Source of the DNA: Deferribacteres bacterium
Lineage (GTDB): Bacteria; Thermosulfidibacterota; Thermosulfidibacteria; Thermosulfidibacterales; Thermosulfidibacteraceae
Length of the DNA stretch: 22,041 nt
Direction of reading: 5' to 3'
Assembly: GCA_013153205.1 (NCBI GenBank)
Contig: JAADEW010000023.1
Span: 1-22,041, forward strand
Shown: piece by piece, positions 14,386 through 20,711 of the stretch
How the letters are laid out: each line of letters opens with the position of its first letter
Numbering within the stretch: position 1 is the stretch's first letter
The notes under the pieces: model-generated
What the model saw: only the letters and a program-made list of their open reading frames with translations
What the model was told of the DNA's origin: nothing
Database searches by the model: none
Made by a program: the position numbers and the translations under genes

Positions 14386-15306
14386 ATGGATGAAATTACC
14401 GGAGTTATAGTGATAAACAAACCGGAGGGCATTACCTCCACCAGGGTGGTGGAAAGGATAAGGCGCCTTCTGAAGGTTAAGAAAGCGGGGCATCTGGGCA
14501 CTCTGGACCCCATGGCTACCGGTGTGCTTCCCATAGCCGTTGGGAGAGCCACCAAGCTTTCCAACATATTCATGGAAAGGCCCAAGGAGTATGTGGGGAG
14601 GATAAAGCTTGGTGTTCTCACTGACACCTACGACCGGGAGGGAAAAGTTATAGAGGAAAAACCGGTGCCGGAGCTTGATGTTGAAAAGATAGAGAAGGTG
14701 CTCAAAAACTTTGAAGGAGAGATAGAGCAGATACCCCCCATGTATTCCGCCAAGAGGTATAAGGGCAAAAGGCTCTATCAGCTTGCCAGAGAAGGCAAAG
14801 AGGTGGAGAGGGAGCCTAAAAAGGTCTATATTGACGAGATAAGGCTCATAAGCTATGACCCACCTTACCTGAAGCTCTATATTAAGGCGGGAAAGGGGGT
14901 TTACATAAGGACCCTTGCCAAGGATGTGGGAGAGGCTCTGGGGACTGTTGGAACCCTGTGGGATTTAGTGAGAACCTCTGCGTGTGGGTTCAGTCTGGAG
15001 CAGGCTGTAACCCTTGACGAGCTTAAAGAGCTTGAGCTTGAGGAGAGGAGAAAGCTCGTGATACCCCTTTCAGATACCCTGAACGACCTGCCGGTGCTCA
15101 AAGTTATAGGCAGGCTCAAGTGGTGGGTTATGGTGGGAAATGCCGTTGTGGTTACTCCTGCTGAGCTGGGGCTTGATGAGTTGAAAGAAGGGGAGTATGT
15201 AAAAGTAGTTGATGAAAACGGTGATTTTATTGCGGTTGGTGTGCTGAAAAAGGCACCTGATGGGCGGTGGCTGTGCCATCCCCACAAGGTGCTTTACACG
15301 GCGTAA
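14386..15306 (+). CDS. truB: tRNA pseudouridine(55) synthase
   Basis: This 306-residue enzyme makes pseudouridine 55 in the T-loop of tRNAs. The catalytic motif GHLGTLDPMATGVLPIAVG holds the essential Asp at about residue 42. Other signatures are VINKPEGITSTRVVE at the N-terminus, KEYVGRIKLGVLTDTYD, QIPPMYSAKRYKGKRLY, and YIRTLAKDVGEALGTVGTL. The last 70 or so residues look like the PUA-type C-terminal domain (LNDLPVLKV, GNAVVVTPAELGL). AAGGTGG precedes the ATG. It is the first gene of truB-rpsO-pnp, a common bacterial order, but without ribF, which often lies between truB and rpsO. Confidence 0.97.
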   Translation: MDEITGVIVINKPEGITSTRVVERIRRLLKVKKAGHLGTLDPMATGVLPIAVGRATKLSNIFMERPKEYVGRIKLGVLTDTYDREGKVIEEKPVPELDVEKIEKVLKNFEGEIEQIPPMYSAKRYKGKRLYQLAREGKEVEREPKKVYIDEIRLISYDPPYLKLYIKAGKGVYIRTLAKDVGEALGTVGTLWDLVRTSACGFSLEQAVTLDELKELELEERRKLVIPLSDTLNDLPVLKVIGRLKWWVMVGNAVVVTPAELGLDELKEGEYVKVVDENGDFIAVGVLKKAPDGRWLCHPHKVLYTA

Positions 15307-15348
15307 AAGTAGGTATAAATAGAAGTTAAACTTGAGGAGGTGAAGGAA

Positions 15349-15618
15349 GTGAGCATTACCAAGGAAAGAAAGAGGGAGCTGATTGAGCAGTTCAGGATTC
15401 ACGAGAAGGACACGGGTTCCGTTGAGGTGCGGATAGCCATTCTGACTGAAAGGATTAACAGGCTTATCAAGCACTTTGAAAAGCACAAACACGACACCAA
15501 CTCCAAAAGGGGCTTGCTTACCCTCGTTGGGAAGAGGAGAAAACTGCTTAAATACCTTGCGAGAACAAATCCCGAAAAATACAGGGAAGTAATAACTAAA
15601 CTCGGTCTCAGGAAGTAG
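15349..15618 (+). CDS. rpsO: 30S ribosomal protein S15
   Basis: This 89-residue protein, exactly the usual S15 length, binds 16S rRNA early in assembly of the small-subunit platform. It has the S15 signature from HEKDTGSVEVRIAILTERI through NRLIKHFEKHKHDTNSKRGL to VGKRRKLLKYLARTNPEKY. I chose GTG 15349 (MSITKERK) because AGGAGG at 15335-15340 lies 8 nt upstream and it gives the canonical length; GTG 15340 would overlap that ribosome-binding site. There are only 42 bp between truB and this start, so there is little room for an extended autoregulatory leader. Confidence 0.97.
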   Translation: MSITKERKRELIEQFRIHEKDTGSVEVRIAILTERINRLIKHFEKHKHDTNSKRGLLTLVGKRRKLLKYLARTNPEKYREVITKLGLRK

Positions 15619-15620
15619 AG

Positions 15621-17804
15621 ATGGGGGTAAAAACAGTAGAAAGAGAGATTGCAGGGAGAAAGCTCGTAATTGAGACGGGGCGGGTTGCCCGTCAGGCTAA
15701 CGGTTCCGTATTGGTCAGATACGGAGATACCATGGTTCTGGTTACCGCCTGCTGTGCGGAGGAGCCTGCTGAGGGACTGGACTTCTTCCCCCTCACCGTT
15801 GAATACCGCGAGAGGGCTTACGCCGCCGGAAAGATTCCCGGTGGATTTATAAAGCGCGAAGGCAAGCCCATGGAGAGTGAGATACTGGTATCCCGTCTCA
15901 TAGACAGGCCCATAAGGCCCCTTTTCCCTGATGGCTTCAGGAACGAGGTTCAGGTTATGGCGCTGGTGGTGTCTGCAGACGAGGACAATCCCGCGGATGT
16001 CCCTGCTATTATAGGAGCCTCTGCCGCCCTGTCTATATCGGAGATACCCTTTGAAGGTCCTATCGCGGCGGTTAGAATAGGCATGGTTGACGATGAGCTG
16101 ATAGTGAACCCCACCCTTGAGCAGATAGAGAACGGAAAGCTCAACATGGTGGTTGCCGGCACGAAGGACGCCATCGTGATGGTTGAGGCCGGTGCCTCCG
16201 AGGTTTCTGAATCAACGCTTATAGATGCTTTGAGCCTTGCCCACGAGGAGATAAAGAAGATTATAGAGATGGAAGAGGAGCTGATTGCCGTTGCGGGCAA
16301 GGAGAAGATGAGCTTTGAGCCTCCGCCTTCAACGGAGGAATACGAAAAGCAGATAAGGGAAAGGCATCTCAACGCCCTGTTAATGGCTATCAGGGTGGAA
16401 AAGAAGAAGGAGAGGGAAAAGGCTCTCAAATCCCTTAAAGAAAGCATCCTTTCCCAGTATCCTGAGGAGGAACAGCCCCTCGTTGCCCTTGCTTTTGACA
16501 AGGTTGAGAAGGAGGAGATGAGGCGGCTGATACTGGAGGAAGGGATAAGGGCAGACGGCAGGTCTCCCAGGGATATAAGGCCTATAACCTGCGAGGTAGG
16601 AGTGCTTCCGCGGGCTCACGGCTCTGCCCTGTTTACCAGGGGGGAGACTCAGGCTCTCGTTGCCGTAACTTTAGGGATGCCGGGTGAGGACGAGCAGATA
16701 CTTGATGAGCTTTTTGGAGAGGGCTCCAAGGCATTTATGGTCCACTACAACTTCCCTCCCTTCTCCGTTGGAGAGGTTAGGCCGTTGAGGGGTCCCTCGC
16801 GCAGGGAGATAGGCCACGGCGCCCTTGCTGAGAGGGCTTTGAAGGCTGTGGTTCCTGCAAAAAGCGAGGACTTTCCCTACATCGTGAGGGTGGTGTCTGA
16901 CATTCTGGAGTCTAACGGCTCTTCCTCCATGGCAACCGTTTGCGGAGGAAGCCTTGCCCTTATGGATGCGGGTGTCCCCATAAAGAAGCCTGTGGCGGGT
17001 ATTGCCATGGGGCTTATCATGGACGAAAAAAGCGGCAAATACACGATTCTGTCTGACATACTGGGTATGGAAGACCATCTGGGAGACATGGACTTTAAGG
17101 TGGCTGGGACGGAAGACGGCGTTACCGCCCTTCAGATGGACATAAAGATATCGGGTATCACATGGGACATTATGGCGGAGGCTTTAGAGCAGGCAAAAGA
17201 GGGCAGGTTCTACATCCTTGAGAAGATGAAGGAGACCCTGCCTGCTCCGAGACCTGAGATTTCTCCCAAGGCGCCCAGAATCGTGTGCATGCAGATAAAG
17301 CCTGAGTTTATCAGGGATGTGATAGGTCCCGGTGGCAAAACCATCAGGGCGATAATAGAGAAGACCGGCACCAAGATTTACATTGACGAAAATGGTCTTG
17401 TCACCGTTTCCGCGGAGACCATTGAGGGAGCCAAGGAAGCCCTTGAGATTATCTCCAAGATAGCCCACGAATACCATGTGGGAGAGGTGGTCAAAGGCAA
17501 GGTTAAGAGGATTGAGGATTACGGACTTTTCGTTGAAGTTGCACCGGGAAGGGAAGGCCTTCTTCACATCTCCCAGATTTCCGATAGAAGAATCAGAGAC
17601 CTCAAGGAAGAGTTCCAGATAGGAGACGAGGTGGAGGCAAAGATTCTGGAGATAGACGACATGGGCAGGTTCCGCTTAACGAGAAGAGGACTTGAGGGAG
17701 GACCCCCTGAGGATGCTCCCGACAGAAGTGATAGGGGTCCGAGAAGACAGGGAAGGTCCACCCGTTTTCAGGATAAGTCTCGGAGAAACACACGGGATAG
17801 ATAG
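15621..17804 (+). CDS. pnp: Polyribonucleotide nucleotidyltransferase (PNPase)
   Basis: This 727-residue 3'-to-5' phosphorolytic exoribonuclease forms the trimeric core of RNA turnover. Domains in order: first RNase PH domain (about 5-140), alpha-helical linker (about 225-305), and a second, catalytic RNase PH domain (about 310-540) with REIGHGALAERAL, SSMATVCGGSLALMDAGVP and GDMDFKVAGTEDGVTALQ. These are followed by a KH domain (about 555-615) with the GPGG loop in VIGPGGKTIRAI and an S1 domain (about 620-690, GEVVKGKVKRIEDYGLFVEV). The tail is short, Arg-rich and disordered (DRSDRGPRRQGRS). The ATG is only 2 nt after the rpsO stop, with AGGAAG overlapping the end of rpsO. A strong terminator follows. 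Confidence 0.98.
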   Translation: MGVKTVEREIAGRKLVIETGRVARQANGSVLVRYGDTMVLVTACCAEEPAEGLDFFPLTVEYRERAYAAGKIPGGFIKREGKPMESEILVSRLIDRPIRPLFPDGFRNEVQVMALVVSADEDNPADVPAIIGASAALSISEIPFEGPIAAVRIGMVDDELIVNPTLEQIENGKLNMVVAGTKDAIVMVEAGASEVSESTLIDALSLAHEEIKKIIEMEEELIAVAGKEKMSFEPPPSTEEYEKQIRERHLNALLMAIRVEKKKEREKALKSLKESILSQYPEEEQPLVALAFDKVEKEEMRRLILEEGIRADGRSPRDIRPITCEVGVLPRAHGSALFTRGETQALVAVTLGMPGEDEQILDELFGEGSKAFMVHYNFPPFSVGEVRPLRGPSRREIGHGALAERALKAVVPAKSEDFPYIVRVVSDILESNGSSSMATVCGGSLALMDAGVPIKKPVAGIAMGLIMDEKSGKYTILSDILGMEDHLGDMDFKVAGTEDGVTALQMDIKISGITWDIMAEALEQAKEGRFYILEKMKETLPAPRPEISPKAPRIVCMQIKPEFIRDVIGPGGKTIRAIIEKTGTKIYIDENGLVTVSAETIEGAKEALEIISKIAHEYHVGEVVKGKVKRIEDYGLFVEVAPGREGLLHISQISDRRIRDLKEEFQIGDEVEAKILEIDDMGRFRLTRRGLEGGPPEDAPDRSDRGPRRQGRSTRFQDKSRRNTRDR

Positions 17805-17828
17805 TTTAAACCGGACAGAACTGTATTA

Positions 17829-17858
17829 AAAAGCCCCGAAACCTTTCGGGGCTTTTTT
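17829..17858 (+). terminator. Rho-independent terminator after pnp
   Basis: AAAAGCCCCGAA (17829-17840) and TTCGGGGCTTTT (17845-17856) form a perfect stem with a 4-nt loop, and the U-tract is T17853-17858. It ends the truB-rpsO-pnp unit and separates it from the next promoter. Because the flanking A and T runs are symmetric it may also work on the other strand. Confidence 0.93.
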
Positions 17859-17934
17859 AGTTTCTTCCTGCGCAAAAGCCTTTAAACCTAACCCATTGAT
17901 TGCAGTGTTCTTTACATCATCACACTAAAAAAGA

Positions 17935-17962
17935 TTGACAACACTATTATAAATCCTAAATT
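17935..17962 (+). promoter_or_regulatory. Probable sigma-70-type promoter for the four-gene unit 18002-20577
   Basis: A consensus -35 box TTGACA lies at 17935-17940, with TAAATT at 17957-17962 as a -10 candidate after a 16-bp spacer. The region 17930-17990 is markedly AT-rich compared with the coding sequence. The start codon at 18002 follows 40 bp downstream, with AGGAGGGG as the ribosome-binding site. No other structure is evident in the 143-bp gap. Confidence 0.65.
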
Positions 17963-18001
17963 TTAACTGTAGGGTAAAAATTTTCAAAACAGGAGGGGAC
18001 A

Positions 18002-18697
18002 ATGAGTAATCTGCTGGAGCTCAGAGAGATTCAGGCTCTGAACACTCTCGTTTTTGAGACCCTGGGTCAGCCGGAGAAAGAGAGGGAGTTTAAGTTCAAA
18101 AGCCTGAAGAGGTGGGGGCTTGACCTCATTCTCGGCAGAAAAGGAGGCGAGGAGACCTATTTCGTTGCGGAATACGGGAAGAGGAAGGCTGGAGATGTCT
18201 ATGAAGAGGACGGGGTCAGGTATGAGGTGAGCGAGATACTTTACGAGATGCCAAAGAACAAAAAGATGTTTGCTCACATTGAGATGCACGAAGGCAGAGC
18301 CTATCTGGTTGGCGAATTGAGGGAAGGAGACAGCAACATAGAGATACTGCGGCTTCCTGCGGCATCACTGCTTCTTGCCTTCTTTAAGAAGCACAAGCTC
18401 CACCACCTGATTGAGGCTTTGAGGAATGTGGGAACGGCCACGGAGCTGGTGAAGCAGAGAGGACAGGAAGGGAAGCCCTATCCTTTTGACAAGCTTCCCA
18501 ATGTTCCGAGGCGCTTTCTCAGGGAGGCAAAGAAAGTTGAGAAGGAAGCGGGCTTTGGAAGGGTTGCCCTTGCCTACTTCGGCGAGAACAAGGATGGAGA
18601 CGCAAGATTCAGGGTTTCGTGGCTTTTGCCCACCATTGCCCTGTTTGAGATTGACATAGCGGAGAAAGCGGACAAGATACTTGCCGCCTTCAAGTAA
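18002..18697 (+). CDS. Unrecognised soluble protein, first gene of the four-gene unit
   Basis: A 231-residue protein I do not recognise. It has no signal peptide, no membrane segment and no cysteine, so it is probably cytoplasmic. It is rich in Lys, Glu and Arg. The first half looks alpha/beta (ILGRKGGEETYFVAEYG, MFAHIEMHEGRAYLVGEL). The second half is mostly helical (LLLAFFKKHKLHHLIEAL, FLREAKKVEKEAGFG), then one more beta-like stretch and a C-terminal helix ending ADKILAAFK. No catalytic motif stands out. AGGAGGGG and a good promoter precede the ATG, so it is expressed as the head of the unit. It is followed after 22 bp by the RAMP/Csm5-like gene, suggesting a shared function. Confidence 0.85.
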   Translation: MSNLLELREIQALNTLVFETLGQPEKEREFKFKSLKRWGLDLILGRKGGEETYFVAEYGKRKAGDVYEEDGVRYEVSEILYEMPKNKKMFAHIEMHEGRAYLVGELREGDSNIEILRLPAASLLLAFFKKHKLHHLIEALRNVGTATELVKQRGQEGKPYPFDKLPNVPRRFLREAKKVEKEAGFGRVALAYFGENKDGDARFRVSWLLPTIALFEIDIAEKADKILAAFK

Positions 18698-18719
18698 ATC
18701 CGGACACAGGGAGAGGGTT

Positions 18720-19457
18720 ATGCTTCTCGTGTGGCATCCTTTGATTTACAGCAGGGAAGGCTTTCCCCGAGATGATGAGGGGAAGCCCTTTCTACCGTCG
18801 GACAGCGTGAAAGAGGCGCTGGTCAATGCCGTGCTCTATTATTTTATCAAAAAGGATAAGGAGATAGAGTCTAAGGTCAGGGCTTTCCTTTTAAGGAAGG
18901 GATTCAGCCTTGACGAGGCGGTTGATGCGCTGAAGAGCATGGTTTTTGAGAAGTATCCCGTTCTTGACGGGCTGAACATTTGTGAGCGGATTTATCTTCC
19001 CGAGGACAGAATTTACAGAACGCCGGCAGAGGTCTTTGACCTTGAAAGGTGGATAGACGTTGATGACTTCGTGGTTGAGGTCTTCAGGGGAAGGGTGGAG
19101 CTTTCCATTGAATCGCCCAGTATGGATAAGCTCAAAGCCGCCTGTCATTCTTATTGTGAAGCCCTTGCCAGAATGGAGATGTCCATGCTCAAGGACCATC
19201 CGCTTGTGGAGAACTTCTACAATCCTTTCCTGAACGAGCTTAAAAGGTGGGATGTGCCTTTGAGAGTCGGCATGTGGACGGAGGAAGAGTTCAGGGCAAA
19301 GTTTCTGTTTTTCTGGCGGATAAAAGATGTGCGGGAGGCTTTAAAGAGGGAGCTGAAGACAGACATACGCCCCCGCAGGGTGATTTACCTTCCCAGGGAA
19401 GGCTGCACCGCTGGATGGTGCGAGTTTACAACAAACAACAGTAGTGAGGAGGTGTAG
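18720..19457 (+). CDS. RAMP/Csm5-like protein without CRISPR context
   Basis: A 245-residue protein whose motifs lie where Csm5-type RAMP proteins have theirs. GKPFLPSDSVKEALVNAVL (about 21-39) resembles the RAMP segment YIPGSSLKGAIRTALL. VEVFRGRVELSIESP resembles the strand after the helical insert. PLRVGMWTEEEFRAKFLFFW (about 179-198) sits where Csm5 has its LRLG..G....T stretch. RPRRVIYLPREGCTAGWCEF (about 219-238) resembles the closing P.Tr.L....plGW motif. The key glycines are mostly replaced, so if related it is divergent and may lack RNA binding. I chose ATG 18720, preceded by AGGGAG at 6 nt; an upstream in-frame start at 18681 overlaps the previous gene. There is no repeat array or other cas gene in the window. 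The similarity is by eye; an unrelated fold is possible. Confidence 0.6.
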   Translation: MLLVWHPLIYSREGFPRDDEGKPFLPSDSVKEALVNAVLYYFIKKDKEIESKVRAFLLRKGFSLDEAVDALKSMVFEKYPVLDGLNICERIYLPEDRIYRTPAEVFDLERWIDVDDFVVEVFRGRVELSIESPSMDKLKAACHSYCEALARMEMSMLKDHPLVENFYNPFLNELKRWDVPLRVGMWTEEEFRAKFLFFWRIKDVREALKRELKTDIRPRRVIYLPREGCTAGWCEFTTNNSSEEV

Positions 19458-19459
19458 TA

Positions 19460-19993
19460 ATGGGTAGAAGGGTTTTAACACCAGCGGTAATTTTGCTTCT
19501 GGTTGCCGCTTTGGCTCTGGTTCTGGGAGGAGCTATAGGCGGTTTCTTCACCGAAAGGACGGTGGCAAAGGTGGTAGCTTCCATTCCTGCCTCTCCCATA
19601 GTGCTTGACGCTCAGTATAACAGGGAGAAGCATTCTATAACCTACACCATCATGAATCCGGGAGGGCTCCCGCTCACCATAGTTGAGGAGTCTTTCGTGT
19701 TTACGCCGGGAAAGGAGACTAAAGAGAAGGCTTACATCGTGTCTCACATTCCCGTTCACTCCGTGCTGGCTCCGGGAGTGGCTACTCAGGTGGAGCTGAA
19801 GCTCAAAGCCGGAACTGAAAAGCTTAAACTCGGGGATGCGGTGCTGGCTACATTCACCTATGTTCATCCTCTTTCGAGCGACTTTTACAGCGTGGTGCAT
19901 CCCTTCAAGATGGGGGTAAAAGAAGGAAAGACCGCTCACAAACAGGGTGAGGAGAAAAAGGCGGCTGAAGAAAAATCTTCAGGAGGTAAGTGA
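19460..19993 (+). CDS. Single-pass membrane protein with beta-rich outward domain, unknown function
   Basis: A 177-residue protein with one N-terminal membrane segment at about 8-29 (AVILLLVAALALVLGGAIGG), then a domain of alternating beta-strand pattern (about 45-155: HSITYTIMNPGGLPLTIVEE, AYIVSHIPVHSVLAPG, VELKLKAGTEKL). This recalls LEA14-like or other Ig-type folds in which a long N-terminal strand is followed by a NPGGLPLT-type turn. It ends in a charged, probably disordered Lys/Glu tail (KQGEEKKAAEEKSSGGK). The N-terminal segment has no clear signal-peptidase site, so it is likely an anchor. GAGGAGGTG precedes the ATG, 2 nt after the RAMP-like gene stop. It shares one base with the next gene (TGATG). 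Confidence 0.85.
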   Translation: MGRRVLTPAVILLLVAALALVLGGAIGGFFTERTVAKVVASIPASPIVLDAQYNREKHSITYTIMNPGGLPLTIVEESFVFTPGKETKEKAYIVSHIPVHSVLAPGVATQVELKLKAGTEKLKLGDAVLATFTYVHPLSSDFYSVVHPFKMGVKEGKTAHKQGEEKKAAEEKSSGGK

Positions 19994-20577
19994 TGCAGCG
20001 GTTCATATGGTGGGTGGTTTTTCTGCTTTTCACAGCCTTTGTGCTTTTAAGCATCTTTGTGCTGACCACCACGGTTGCGGCTAATCCTGAGGCTGTGGCG
20101 TTTGTCATAAGCCTTATGGGTTTCTGGCTTTTTGCCAACCGTTTGATTTTTGGCTTCGGTGGCATAGCCAATGCCGCAAGCGCCTTTGTGAGAGGCGAGG
20201 TTGTTGATAAGGACAGGATTGTTGGTAAGATAGCGGCGGATTCTCATATGGGCAGACTTCAGAAGCTTTACGAGCTTGAGGTGGTGGCTCTTCTGGGTAT
20301 GTGGAGAAGCGGACTTGAAGCCTTCAAATATACCTACTACTTTGCTTTCTTCATCGTGTTGCTCATAGCGACTCTCTTTGAGCTAAATGTGATTTCTTCT
20401 CTGGTCTTTGGTCCCGTGGTGAAGGCGTTCATGTTTGGGGCGGCGGTTCCCACTCTTATAGTCTGGGGGCTTGAGCTTCTTTCCAATTATTATCTGGCAA
20501 AGGCGCTGGAAAAGGTGGTGGAAGACGCCAGAGAGGTTGTTAAAGGGGAAAAAGAAGCCCTCTCTCTTGAGGGTTAA
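19993..20577 (+). CDS. Multi-pass inner-membrane protein, unknown function
   Basis: A 194-residue protein with two N-terminal membrane segments at about 3-27 and 34-56. Then comes a charged soluble stretch of about 50 residues (EVVDKDRIVGKIAADSHMGR, LQKLYELEVVALLGMWRSGL), two more membrane segments at about 110-132 and 138-160, and a charged helical tail (VVEDAREVVKGEKEALSLEG). The two-pair topology with a loop is loosely like MotA/TolQ proteins, but I see none of their motifs. I chose ATG 19993 over GTG 19990 because AGGAGG at 19981-19986 is 6 nt from the ATG. It is the last gene of the unit and is followed by a terminator. Confidence 0.85.
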   Translation: MQRFIWWVVFLLFTAFVLLSIFVLTTTVAANPEAVAFVISLMGFWLFANRLIFGFGGIANAASAFVRGEVVDKDRIVGKIAADSHMGRLQKLYELEVVALLGMWRSGLEAFKYTYYFAFFIVLLIATLFELNVISSLVFGPVVKAFMFGAAVPTLIVWGLELLSNYYLAKALEKVVEDAREVVKGEKEALSLEG

Positions 20578-20580
20578 CTG

Positions 20581-20613
20581 CGGGTGGGGAGAGTTTCCCC
20601 TACCCGTTCTCTT
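20581..20613 (+). terminator. Probable terminator after the four-gene unit
   Basis: CGGGTGGGGA (20581-20590) pairs with TCCCC at 20596-20600 and ACCCG at 20602-20606, with a one-base bulge and a 5-nt loop. The following sequence is T-rich but interrupted (TTCTCTTCTGTTTTT), and a run of eight T occurs a little further on. It begins 4 nt after the stop codon. Confidence 0.65.
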
Positions 20614-20638
20614 CTGTTTTTATCCCGTCTTTTTTTTC

Positions 20639-20667
20639 TTGTTTTTCCTGTAAAATTATTCTACTTT
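20639..20667 (+). promoter_or_regulatory. Weak candidate promoter for the AsmA-like gene
   Basis: TTGTTT at 20639-20644 and TACTTT at 20662-20667 are separated by 17 bp in an AT-rich gap, 45 bp before the start codon at 20712. The match to consensus is modest. The main support is position: a terminator precedes it and a well-placed ribosome-binding site, GAGGGAG at 20698-20704, follows. Confidence 0.35.
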
Positions 20668-20711
20668 TTAACAAAAAGCTTTTGCAAACAAAAATGTGAG
20701 GGAGTTGTAAA

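Noticed and set aside
17859..18001. Small RNA or attachment site in the gap before the four-gene unit
   Set aside because: Apart from the promoter-like boxes and the ribosome-binding site I see no stem, tRNA-like sequence or direct repeat.
17859..20711. CRISPR array or further cas genes near the RAMP-like gene
   Set aside because: I looked for regularly spaced direct repeats in the flanking gaps and saw none. The neighbours do not resemble Cas10, Csm2-4, Cas6 or Csm6.
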